Shown here: positions 21,890 to 29,856 of the stretch, piece by piece
Position numbering within the stretch: the stretch's first letter is position 1
Layout: the number at the start of each line of letters is the position of its first letter
Assembly: GCA_023700985.1 (NCBI GenBank)
Contig: JAMPXV010000009.1
Location: 1 to 32,799 of the forward strand
Source of the DNA: Lysobacter sp.
GTDB taxonomy: Bacteria > Pseudomonadota > Gammaproteobacteria > Burkholderiales > Usitatibacteraceae
Direction of reading: 5' to 3'
Length of the DNA: 32,799 bases
The notes under the pieces: generated by a model
The model's database searches: none
Seen by the model: only the letters and a program-made list of their open reading frames with translations
Told to the model about the DNA's origin: nothing
Program-made: the position numbers and the translations under genes

Positions 21890-23952
21890 ACGACCTGGAA
21901 GCCAACCTGCTGCTGCAACCCTGGGACACGCCCTTCGGCGTCGCGCCCTTCGAACGCATCCGGCCGGAGCACTTCGCGCCCGCCCTCGAGGAGGCCATGC
22001 GCCGCCACCGCGGCGAGCTCGACGCCATCGCGGGCAGCGCGCAGGCCCCCACCTTCGCGAACACCGTGGCGGCCTTCGACGCGAGCGGCCGCGATTTCAC
22101 GCGCGCCGCGTTCGTTTTCGCGAACCTCACCAAGTCCGAGACCTCGCCGGCGCTGCAGGCGGTGGAGCGCGAGATGGCGCCGCGCCTTGCCGCGCACCAG
22201 AGCGCCGTGCACCTGCACGAGGGTCTCTTCCGCCGCATCGACGGGCTGCACGCGCGGCGCGACGAGCTGGGGCTCGCGCCGGAAGAGCGCCGGCTCCTCG
22301 AGCGCGTGCACCTCGACTTCGTGCTCGAGGGCGCGAGGCTCTCCGGCGATGCCCGGGCGCGCTACGCGCAGATCGCCGAGCGGCTGGCGGGGCTCATGAC
22401 GCGCTTCAGCCAGAACGTGCTCGCCGACGAGGCGGGCTACCGCCTTCCCCTGCGCGACGAGCGCGACCTCGCGGGGCTGCCCGCGTGGCTGCGCGCGGCG
22501 CTGGGCGAGGCGGCGCGGGCGAGCGGGGAGGCGCACCCGGGTGTCGTCACGCTGTCGCGCTCGCTCATCGTTCCCTTCCTCACCTTCTCCAGCCGTCGCG
22601 ACCTGCGCGAGGAGGCCTTCAAGGCCTGGGTGCGGCGCGGCGGCAACGCGGGCGAGCGCGACAACCATCCCGTGGCCCGCGAGATCCTGGCGCTGCGCAA
22701 CGAGCAGGCGCGGCTGCACGGCTACGCCAACTACGCGGATTTCGCGCTTCTCGACCGCATGGCCGGCACGCCCGATGCGGTGGCCAGGCTACTGAAGCAG
22801 GTGTGGGAACCGGCCAGGGCGAAGGCGGCCGAGGAATGCCGCGCGCTCGCCGAAATGGCGCGCTCGCTGGGCGAGACGCACGCGATCGAGCCGTGGGACT
22901 GGCGCCACTACGCCGAGAAGGTGCGCTCGGCCCGCTACGGCTTCGACGACGCGCAGCTCAAGCCCTACTTCTCGCTGGACCGCATGCTCGCCGCGGCCTT
23001 CGACACCGCGCAGCGCCTGTTCGGGATCTCCTTCGTCGAGCGCCCCGACATCCGCGCCTACCACCCGGACGTGCGCGCGTTCGAGGTGCGCGGGCGCGAC
23101 GCGAAGCCCGTGGGCCTCTTCCTCAGCGACAACTTCGCGCGCCCCTCCAAGCGCGGCGGGGCGTGGATGAGCGCCTACCGCTGGCAGTCGCGGGCGCACG
23201 GCGAGTCGCTGCCGGTGATCGTCAACAACAACAACTTCGCCAAGGCGCCGGCGGGGGAGCCCACGCTCCTTTCCGCCGACGACGTGCGGACCCTCTTCCA
23301 CGAGTTCGGGCACGGGCTGCACGGGCTCCTCTCGCAGGTGACCTACGAGCGCCTGTCGGGCACGCAGGTGCTGCGCGACTTCGTCGAGCTGCCCTCGCAG
23401 ATCTTCGAGCACTGGGCCTTCGAGCCCGAGGTGCTGGCCCGCCACGCGCGGCACCACGCGACGGGCGAGCCGATCCCCGCGGAACTGGTGGAGCGGCTGG
23501 CGCGGGCGCGGCGCTTCAACCAGGGGTTCGACGCCGTGGAGTACACCGCCTGCGCGCTGGTGGACATGGCGCTGCACGCCCGCACGGATCCGGACGGCGT
23601 GGACATCGACGCGTTCGAGAAGGAGGAACTCGCGCGCATCGGCATGCCGCGCGAGATCGTGATGCGCCACCGCCTGCCGCACTTCGGGCACCTGTTCGCG
23701 AGCGCGGGATACGCCGCCGGCTACTACGTGTACATGTGGGCCGAGGTGCTGGACGCCGACGGCTACGGCGCCTTCGTCGAGGCCGGCAACCCCTTCGACC
23801 CGGCGGTGGCCGAGCGGCTGCTGCGCTACGTGTATTCCTCGGGCGGCTCGCGCGACCCGTCGGAAGCCTACCGGGCGTTCCGCGGCCGCGACCCCAGCGT
23901 CACGCCGATGCTCGCCAAGCGCGGGCTCCTGGCGGAGGGGCAGCCGGCCTGA
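21886..23952 (+). CDS. dcp: M3-family metallopeptidase, peptidyl-dipeptidase Dcp-like
   Basis: A 688-residue zinc peptidase. The HEXXH motif is His472-Glu473-Phe-Gly-His476, and the third ligand Glu501 lies in RDFVELPSQIFEHWAF. The N-terminal wording (PEHFAPALEEAMRRHRGELDAIA and FANTVAAFDASG) and the SGTxxxRDFVELPSQ block are closer to Dcp than to oligopeptidase A (PrlC). It would remove C-terminal dipeptides from peptides in the cytoplasm. It has no signal peptide and is of normal length (E. coli Dcp ~681). ATG 21886 overlaps the preceding TGA and has AGCAGGA upstream. Its stop lies inside an inverted repeat shared with the convergent putA gene. Confidence 0.93.
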   Translation: MNDLEANLLLQPWDTPFGVAPFERIRPEHFAPALEEAMRRHRGELDAIAGSAQAPTFANTVAAFDASGRDFTRAAFVFANLTKSETSPALQAVEREMAPRLAAHQSAVHLHEGLFRRIDGLHARRDELGLAPEERRLLERVHLDFVLEGARLSGDARARYAQIAERLAGLMTRFSQNVLADEAGYRLPLRDERDLAGLPAWLRAALGEAARASGEAHPGVVTLSRSLIVPFLTFSSRRDLREEAFKAWVRRGGNAGERDNHPVAREILALRNEQARLHGYANYADFALLDRMAGTPDAVARLLKQVWEPARAKAAEECRALAEMARSLGETHAIEPWDWRHYAEKVRSARYGFDDAQLKPYFSLDRMLAAAFDTAQRLFGISFVERPDIRAYHPDVRAFEVRGRDAKPVGLFLSDNFARPSKRGGAWMSAYRWQSRAHGESLPVIVNNNNFAKAPAGEPTLLSADDVRTLFHEFGHGLHGLLSQVTYERLSGTQVLRDFVELPSQIFEHWAFEPEVLARHARHHATGEPIPAELVERLARARRFNQGFDAVEYTACALVDMALHARTDPDGVDIDAFEKEELARIGMPREIVMRHRLPHFGHLFASAGYAAGYYVYMWAEVLDADGYGAFVEAGNPFDPAVAERLLRYVYSSGGSRDPSEAYRAFRGRDPSVTPMLAKRGLLAEGQPA

Positions 23953-23977
23953 TTGAAGGGTAGCGTTCCCTTCAATC
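23951..23977. terminator. Perfect inverted repeat spanning both stop codons of dcp and putA
   Basis: GATTGAAGGG (23951-23960) and CCCTTCAATC (23968-23977) are perfect 10-bp arms around a 7-base loop. The left arm overlaps the dcp TGA (23950-23952) and the right arm overlaps the putA TGA (23972-23974). It probably works as a shared end signal for both transcripts. There is no T tract, so it may mainly protect 3' ends. Confidence 0.55.
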
Positions 23978-26900
23978 CATCTGCGCGAGGAGGCTCGCGT
24001 TGCCGCCCGCGGCGACGGTGTTCACGGACACGCTGCGCTCGGCCTGCAGGCGCCACACGGGATAGCGCGCCGGCGAGCCGCAGGGCTCGACGACGGGGAT
24101 GCGCGCGCCGGACCGGGCCGCCACGGCCACGGCCGCGGAAGCCGCCTGGTCGCGATCACCCGCCATGACCGCCGCGAGCGCCGGCAACGCTGCCCACTCG
24201 GCCGTCGCGGCAGCCGCTGCCGCGATGGCGGGCCAGCCCGCCTTGCGCACCCAGGCCGCCACGCGCGCCGCGTCTGTGATTTCGCCATCGGTCACGAGGA
24301 GCACGGGGTTGCCCGCGGCGACCGCCGCCATGGCCTGCGCGAGCCACGCCGCGGGGCGGCCGTTCCCGTCGCCCAGTGCCACCGTCAGGCCGCGCGGGTG
24401 CGTCCGCCAGCCGTTGCGCTCGCCCGTGGGCCCGGCGAGCTCGCGTTCGCGTCCTTCCTCGATGGCCCGGCACGCCTCGTTCGCGATGGCCTCGAAGGGA
24501 AGGCCGGCCTCGCGTCCGAGGGCGACGAGGATCGCCTGCCGGTCGACGGCCTCGGGCGCCGGGCAGGACTGCGCCACGCGGTCGGCCGCGCCGGCGAGAT
24601 CCTCCGTGGCTTGCGGTTCGCAGGGCGGGGGCTGGACGTCGGGCAGCAGCTCGCCGCCGGACGGTTCCCGCGCCAGCGCGCGCAGGGAAAACGGGCCTCC
24701 TGCCTTGGGCCCGGTGCCGGACTTTCCCTCGCCGCCGAAGGGCTGCACGCCCACCACGGCGCCCACGACGTTGCGGTTCACGTAGACGTTGCCCGCGCGG
24801 ATGCGCCCGACGAGGAAGTCGATGGTGGAGTCGAGGCGGCTGTGGATGCCGAAGGTGAGGCCGTAGCCGGTGGCGTTGATGTCGTCGGCCACGCGCGCGA
24901 GCTCCCCGCCCTTGAAGCGCACCACGTGCAGGACCGGGCCGAAGACCTCGCGCTCCAGGCTCGAGATCGAGCCGATCTCGTAGGCGACGGGAGCGACGAA
25001 GTAGCCGTGCGGGGCCTGCGGCGCAGGGGCGCGCGCGACGAACTTCGCCGTCTCGTCCAGCCGCGCGACGTGGGACTCGATCGCCGCCTTGGCCGGGCCG
25101 TCGATGATGGGGCCGACGTCGTTGGCGAGGCGCGAGGGGTCGCCCACGGTGAGTTCGCGCATCGCGCCGGCGAGCATCGCCAGCACGCGGTCGGCGATCT
25201 CCTCCTGCAGGTAGAGCACGCGCAGCGCCGAGCAGCGCTGGCCGGCGCTGTCGAACGCGGAGGAGAGCACGTCGGCCACGACCTGCTCCGGCAGCGCCGA
25301 CGAGTCGACCACCATCGCGTTCTGCCCGCCCGTCTCCGCGACGAGCGGCACGTTGCCGCGCGCGGCGAGGGTGCGGTGGATGATCTCGGCCACCTCCGTC
25401 GAGCCGGTGAAGACCACGCCGTTCACGCGCGCGTCGGCCACGAGGCGCGCGCCGACGGTCTCGCCGGGGCCGGGCAGGAGCTGGACGGCGTCGGCGGGGA
25501 ACCCGGCCTCGCGCAGCAGCCGGACGGCCTCGGCCGCGATGAGCGGCGTCTGCTCCGCGGGCTTCGCGACGACGGCGTTGCCGGCCGCCAGCGCCGCGGC
25601 CACCTGCCCGAGGAAGATCGCCAGCGGGAAGTTCCACGGGCTGATGCAGGCCACCACGCCGAGCGCGGCGCCGGGGTGCTCCGTGCGCGCGCGCACCGCG
25701 TAGTAGCGGCAGAAGTCGACGGCCTCGCGCACCTCGCCCACGGCGTTGGGCAGGGTCTTGCCCGCCTCGTGGACCGCGAGGTGGATGAGGCGGGCGGCGT
25801 TTTCCTCCAGCCGGTCCGCGGCGTGCTCGAGGAGTTGCGCGCGGCCTTCCGGCGGCGTGGCCCGCCACGCGTCGGCGCGGCTCGCGATCTCGAGGGCCCG
25901 GTCCACGTCGGCCGCGGTGGCGTCGGCCGCGCGGCCCACCACGATGCGCGTGTCGGCGGGGCTGCGAACGGGCACGGCATCTCCCCCCGGCGCTGCGCCA
26001 TCGCCGAGGAGCGGGGCGGCGGTCCAGCGCTCCCGCGCGGCGGCGGCGAGTGCCGACTCGAGCGCGGCCAGGTCACGCTCGTCGGCGAGGTCGATGCCCG
26101 CGGAGTTGCGGCGGCCGGGGTAGAGGGCGGGCGGCACCGGCACGCGCGGGTGCGGGCTGCCGCCGAAGGGCCGGGCGGTCGACACCGGGTCCTCCAGCAG
26201 GCGCTCGAGCGGCACCGCCGGGTCGACGATCTGGTTCACGAAGGATGAGTTGGCGCCGTTCTCCAGGAGCCGGCGCACCAGGTAGGCGAGCAGCGTCTCG
26301 TGCGTGCCGACGGGCGCGTAGATGCGGCAGGGGAGCCCGAACTCCGGCGAGCCCACGACCTGGTCGTAGAGGGTCTCGCCCATGCCGTGCAGGCACTGGA
26401 ACTCGAAGTCGCGGTGCTCCCCGGCGATCTCCGCGACCTGGCACAGGGTGGCGGCATTGTGGGTGGCGAACTGAGCGTAGGCGAGGCCCGGCTCCGCGAG
26501 CAGCTTCGCGGCGCAGGCGAGGTAGGCGATGTCGGTGTGGCTCTTGCGCGTGAACACCGGGTAGTCGGCGTGGCCGGCCACCTGCGCGCGCTTCACCTCC
26601 GAATCCCAGTAGGCGCCCTTCACGAGGCGCACCATGAGGCGCCGGGAACTGCGCCGCGCGAGGTCGAGCACCCAGTCGGTCACCGGAGCGCAGCGCTTCT
26701 GCACCGTCTGGATCACGAAGCCCAGCCCGTTCCAGCCGGCGAGGTCGGGGTCGAGCGCCAGGGCCTCCAGCAGGTCGAGGGAGATCTCCAGCCGGTCGGC
26801 TTCCTCGGCGTCGATGGTGAGGCCGATGTCGCGCGCCTTGGCGCGCACCGCCAGCTCCTTCACGCAGGGCAGGAGCTCGCTCATCACGCGCTCGTGCTTG

Positions 26901-27703
26901 GCGCGCGAATAGCGCGGGTGCAGCGCCGAGAGCTTCACCGACACCCCGGGTCCGGCGTAGATGCCGCGCCCGGCCGAGGAGCGCCCCACGGCGTCGATGG
27001 CCGCGAGGTAGATCTCCCGGTAGCGCGCGGCGTCGGCGCGCGTCATCGACGCTTCCCCCAGCATGTCGAAGGAGTAGCGGTAGCCGCGCGCCTCCTTGCG
27101 GCGGGCGCGGCCCAGCGCCTCGTCGATCGTCTCGCCCAGCACGAACTGCGAGCCGAGGTAGCCCATGGCGGCCTTCGTCGCCGCGCGGATCACCGGCTCG
27201 CCCACGCGGCCGAGGAGGGAGGTGAGGGCGCCGTCGAGCCCCTTGGGCTGCGGCTCGGCGCGCGCCAGCGCCCCGGAGACGACGAGGCCCCAGCAGGCGG
27301 CGTTCACGAAGAGCGATTCGCTCGCGCCGACGTGGGACCGCCAGTCGCCGCGCGAGAGCTTGTCGCGGATGAGACGGTCCGCGGTGCCGGCGTCCGGGAT
27401 GCGCAGCAGCGCCTCCGCGAGGCACATGAGCGCGATGCCTTCCTCCGAGGACAGGTCGAACTCGCTCATCAGCGCGTCCACGCCCGAGGCGCCGGAGCGC
27501 TCGGCGCGCACGCGGGCCACCAGGGCGCCGGCGCGGGCGTGGATGCGCGCGGCGGCGGCCGCGTCGAAGGTGGCGGCGGCGCGCAGGGGCGCGACCGCGT
27601 CCGCCTCGGGAAGCCGGCAGGCGGCAGTGATGGCCTCGCGCAGCGGCGAGCCGGGGCGGGCGAGGCGGGGGGCGGGCGGAGGGGCGTCGTTTGCGGTCGT
27701 CAT
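23972..27703 (-). CDS. putA: Bifunctional proline dehydrogenase/L-glutamate-gamma-semialdehyde dehydrogenase PutA, without DNA-binding domain
   Basis: A 1243-residue enzyme that oxidises proline to glutamate in two steps with channelling between active sites. The FAD-dependent proline dehydrogenase barrel covers roughly residues 130-490 (KLSALHPRYS, GLTIDAEEADRLE, MVRLVKGAYWDSE, ENGANSSFVNQIVD). The NAD-dependent aldehyde dehydrogenase part spans about 530-1000 with catalytic Glu790 (ETGGQNA) and Cys824 (GQRCSA). The C-terminal domain of long PutA proteins follows, ending NTVAAGGNASLLAQMD. The N-terminus lacks the ribbon-helix-helix repressor domain of E. coli PutA (1320 residues), so it should not regulate itself. 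A divergent Lrp-type gene 97 bases away probably does. ATG 27703 has no strong ribosome site. Its stop lies in the inverted repeat shared with dcp. Confidence 0.96.
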   Translation of the reverse strand: MTTANDAPPPAPRLARPGSPLREAITAACRLPEADAVAPLRAAATFDAAAAARIHARAGALVARVRAERSGASGVDALMSEFDLSSEEGIALMCLAEALLRIPDAGTADRLIRDKLSRGDWRSHVGASESLFVNAACWGLVVSGALARAEPQPKGLDGALTSLLGRVGEPVIRAATKAAMGYLGSQFVLGETIDEALGRARRKEARGYRYSFDMLGEASMTRADAARYREIYLAAIDAVGRSSAGRGIYAGPGVSVKLSALHPRYSRAKHERVMSELLPCVKELAVRAKARDIGLTIDAEEADRLEISLDLLEALALDPDLAGWNGLGFVIQTVQKRCAPVTDWVLDLARRSSRRLMVRLVKGAYWDSEVKRAQVAGHADYPVFTRKSHTDIAYLACAAKLLAEPGLAYAQFATHNAATLCQVAEIAGEHRDFEFQCLHGMGETLYDQVVGSPEFGLPCRIYAPVGTHETLLAYLVRRLLENGANSSFVNQIVDPAVPLERLLEDPVSTARPFGGSPHPRVPVPPALYPGRRNSAGIDLADERDLAALESALAAAARERWTAAPLLGDGAAPGGDAVPVRSPADTRIVVGRAADATAADVDRALEIASRADAWRATPPEGRAQLLEHAADRLEENAARLIHLAVHEAGKTLPNAVGEVREAVDFCRYYAVRARTEHPGAALGVVACISPWNFPLAIFLGQVAAALAAGNAVVAKPAEQTPLIAAEAVRLLREAGFPADAVQLLPGPGETVGARLVADARVNGVVFTGSTEVAEIIHRTLAARGNVPLVAETGGQNAMVVDSSALPEQVVADVLSSAFDSAGQRCSALRVLYLQEEIADRVLAMLAGAMRELTVGDPSRLANDVGPIIDGPAKAAIESHVARLDETAKFVARAPAPQAPHGYFVAPVAYEIGSISSLEREVFGPVLHVVRFKGGELARVADDINATGYGLTFGIHSRLDSTIDFLVGRIRAGNVYVNRNVVGAVVGVQPFGGEGKSGTGPKAGGPFSLRALAREPSGGELLPDVQPPPCEPQATEDLAGAADRVAQSCPAPEAVDRQAILVALGREAGLPFEAIANEACRAIEEGRERELAGPTGERNGWRTHPRGLTVALGDGNGRPAAWLAQAMAAVAAGNPVLLVTDGEITDAARVAAWVRKAGWPAIAAAAAATAEWAALPALAAVMAGDRDQAASAAVAVAARSGARIPVVEPCGSPARYPVWRLQAERSVSVNTVAAGGNASLLAQMD

Positions 27704-27744
27704 GGGGCGAAAAGCCTACCATGCACCCCGCGGGATGTCGTCTC

Positions 27745-27800
27745 GTATTCGACCCCGCTGGGCATAGAATAGTCGGCCGGCGAATACATGGAACGAATAT
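27745..27800. promoter_or_regulatory. putA/lrp divergent control region with CGAATA repeats
   Basis: In the 97-base gap, GTATTCG (27745-27751) is the inverted match of CGAATAC (27781-27787), and CGAATA recurs at 27794-27799, 13 bases after the second copy. TAGAAT at 27765-27770 is a plausible -10 for the Lrp-type gene. Multiple half-sites with roughly helical spacing suit an Lrp/AsnC protein acting on itself and on putA (inference). Confidence 0.45.
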
Positions 27801-28310
27801 ATGACTGCAAAAGCAATGCAGGACCGAACGATCGATTCCACCGATCGCCGCATCATGGCGGAACTGCAGAGGAACGGGCGCATCACCAACGTGGAACTGG
27901 CCGGCCGCTGCCACCTGAGCCCGGCGGCCTGCCTGGTGCGCGTGCGCGGCCTGGAGCAGGCCGGCTACATCCAGGGCTACCGGGCCATCCTCGACCCCGC
28001 GCGCCTGGGGCAGGCCATGGTCGTCTTCGTCGAGATCAAGCTCGACCGGACCACGAGCGACGCCTTCAAGCGCTTCGCAACCGCGGTGGCCGGCATTCCC
28101 GAGATCGTCGAGTGCCACATGGTCGCGGGAGGATTCGACTACCTCATCAAGGTGCGCGTCGAGAACATGGCGGTCTACCGCGACGTGCTCACCAAGGTGC
28201 TGGTGGAACTGCCCGCGGTGCGCGAGACGCACACCTTCGCCGTGATCGAGGAGGTCAAGAACGACCCCACCATCCACCTGCCGGTGACGCGCGCCGGGAA
28301 GCGGCGCTAG
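27801..28310 (+). CDS. Lrp/AsnC-family transcriptional regulator, probable proline-responsive activator of putA
   Basis: A 169-residue regulator. The N-terminal helix-turn-helix (about 12-70) includes DSTDRRIMAELQRNGRITNVELAGRCHLSPAACLVRVRGLEQAGYI. The C-terminal RAM ligand/oligomer domain (about 78-155) includes AMVVFVEIKL, VECHMVAGGFDYLIKVRV and VRETHTFAVIEEVK. The length is typical. Lrp-type genes divergent from putA (PutR or BkdR-like) activate proline use in response to proline in other proteobacteria; that function is inferred here from position. ATG 27801 is the first start, and ATG 27816 (MQDRTIDS) is possible and closer to the conserved region. The stop overlaps the stop of the convergent OGFr-domain gene in the four bases CTAG. 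Confidence 0.93.
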   Translation: MTAKAMQDRTIDSTDRRIMAELQRNGRITNVELAGRCHLSPAACLVRVRGLEQAGYIQGYRAILDPARLGQAMVVFVEIKLDRTTSDAFKRFATAVAGIPEIVECHMVAGGFDYLIKVRVENMAVYRDVLTKVLVELPAVRETHTFAVIEEVKNDPTIHLPVTRAGKRR

Positions 28311-28825
28311 GACGCGGCGGCCCTTCGCCAGTAGCCGAGGGTGTCCGAGCCGACGGCCCACCCGTTCTCGCGGACGATCTCCTCGAGGCAGGCGAGGAAG
28401 GCCCGCGCTTCCGGCCCGCACCCCAGCAGCGCCAGGCAGCGCAGGATGCGGCTGATGCGCAGGAAATTGTGCGAGCGGTCCAGCCATTCGGCGCTGCGCG
28501 CGGCGTAGCCGGGTCCGCGGGCGATCGCGACGGCTTCCCCCGCGCCGGGGCGCCGCAGGCCGTAGAAGGCGAGCATCGTGTCCAGGGAGCGCAGGAGTTC
28601 CTCGCGCAGCGCCGGCTCGGCGGCGAACGCGTCGATGTCCTCGCGCGCGAGGATCGGCGCGTGGGCGCTGGCGCCGCTCGGCTCGGGCAGGGGGAAGAGC
28701 CACTGGATGAAGTCGTGCGTGCCCTCGAGCCGGCCGGTGTCGAAGGCGCGGATGTCGCGAAGGCTCCGGCCGCGATGGTCGGGCCCCTCGTGCCTGTAGA
28801 AGCGAAGCAGCGCGCTCGCGGCCAT
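28307..28825 (-). CDS. Opioid growth factor receptor (OGFr) conserved-region family protein
   Basis: A 172-residue cytoplasmic protein matching the OGFr conserved region named after a vertebrate receptor and also found in bacteria. The family pattern is visible: LEGTHDFIQWLFPLPEPS, then APIL, then a helix with MLAFYGLRR, then SHNFLRISRILRCLALLG. Its function in bacteria is unknown and the receptor name should not be taken as a role. The start is ATG 28825, nine bases after the stop of the Bug-type binding protein, so the two may be cotranscribed, although no strong ribosome site is seen. The frame stays open further upstream through that gene, which is an artefact. It ends in CTAG shared with the Lrp gene. 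Confidence 0.85.
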   Translation of the reverse strand: MAASALLRFYRHEGPDHRGRSLRDIRAFDTGRLEGTHDFIQWLFPLPEPSGASAHAPILAREDIDAFAAEPALREELLRSLDTMLAFYGLRRPGAGEAVAIARGPGYAARSAEWLDRSHNFLRISRILRCLALLGCGPEARAFLACLEEIVRENGWAVGSDTLGYWRRAAAS

Positions 28826-28833
28826 GGTCGGCG

Positions 28834-29751
28834 CTACCGGCGCTTGCGCAGGCCGACGGTGCCGGCGAGGAACCCGGCGCTGCGCGATTCCTCGTCCAGG
28901 AAGCGCGCGTAGTCCGAGCCGTGCATGTACACCGGCGTCCAGCCGCGCTGCGCGAGCAGCGCCTGCCAGGCGGGCGCGGCGGTGGCGGCCTTCACGCGCG
29001 ACAGCAACTCGTCGCGCTGCGAGGGGCGAAGGCCCGGCGCGGCGAAGAGCCCGTGCCAGTTGCCGAACACCAGGTCGATGCCCTGTTCCTTGAGGGCGGG
29101 GATGCCGGAAACCGCCTTGGGAGCGGAAACCGCGAGCGCGCGCACGCGGCCGGCCTTGATGGCGGGCGCCAGTTCGTGCAGCTTGCCGATTCCCGCCGCG
29201 GCCCCCGCCCCGCCCGGCGCCAGGCGGATGCGCGAGGCGTCGGCGCCCAGGGTCCGCGCCAGGTAGGCGACGAGCAGGTGTTGCGCGCTGCCCGGGGTGC
29301 CCGCGTCCCAGGCGACCGAGCCGGGGTCGGCCTTGAAGGCGCGCGCGAGGTCGGCCATCGACTTGTGCGGCGAGCCCGCCGGCACGAACACGGCGAAGTA
29401 CCCCACCGCGAGCCGCGCGAGCGGCGTGCCGTCCTGCGGGCGCGGCGAAGCGGGGTCGAGCTCGGCGGCGACCAGCAGGTCCTGGCCGCCCACGAGGAAG
29501 GTCATCGGGTCGCCCTTCGACGACTTCAGGAACTCCGCAAGTGCCCTCGTGCCCCCGGCGTCCCCGTGGTTGGCGTACTCCACCGTCGTCGCGGCCCCCA
29601 CCGAGAGCATCGCGGCGCCGAGCGCCCGTCCGGCGCGGTCCCAATCCGACCCCGCCTCCGCGGGGATGACCACGCGCATCGGCGACTGCGCGAGGCTGGC
29701 GGCGGACAGGGCGAGGGCGGCAAGGGTGCCGAGGATGCGCTTGCGCAGCAT
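28834..29751 (-). CDS. Bug-family (TctC-like) periplasmic substrate-binding protein, second copy
   Basis: A 305-residue secreted binding protein. The signal peptide is MLRKRILGTLAALALSAAS with a cleavage site near SLAQ. The mature part follows Bug order: RVVIPAEAGSDWDRAGRALG, LVGGQDLL, FVPAGSPHKSMADLARAFK, KLHELAPAIKAGRVRALAVSAP and IPALKEQGIDLVFGNWHGLFA. It is divergent from the tctC product at 445-1413 and has no TctA/TctB partner nearby, which is common for orphan Bug proteins. The start is ATG 29751; the frame is open much further upstream (to 31536) only as an antisense artefact of the prpF region. Its divergent neighbour is the PrpF fusion, suggesting a carboxylate ligand (inference). 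Confidence 0.9.
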   Translation of the reverse strand: MLRKRILGTLAALALSAASLAQSPMRVVIPAEAGSDWDRAGRALGAAMLSVGAATTVEYANHGDAGGTRALAEFLKSSKGDPMTFLVGGQDLLVAAELDPASPRPQDGTPLARLAVGYFAVFVPAGSPHKSMADLARAFKADPGSVAWDAGTPGSAQHLLVAYLARTLGADASRIRLAPGGAGAAAGIGKLHELAPAIKAGRVRALAVSAPKAVSGIPALKEQGIDLVFGNWHGLFAAPGLRPSQRDELLSRVKAATAAPAWQALLAQRGWTPVYMHGSDYARFLDEESRSAGFLAGTVGLRKRR

Positions 29752-29856
29752 GGACAAGGAAGGCCTCCGGGGATCGGGACGGCGGCCACCCGGGCCGCCT
29801 CGAGTCGCAAAGGCTATCATTGCAGGCTGGACAGCGCCCGCATTGAACCCGATCCC

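Noticed and set aside
29781-29799. GGCGGCC/GGCCGCC dyad in the gap between the Bug-type gene and the PrpF fusion
   Set aside because: Only 7-bp GC arms with a 5-base gap, expected by chance here; no clear promoter elements flank it.
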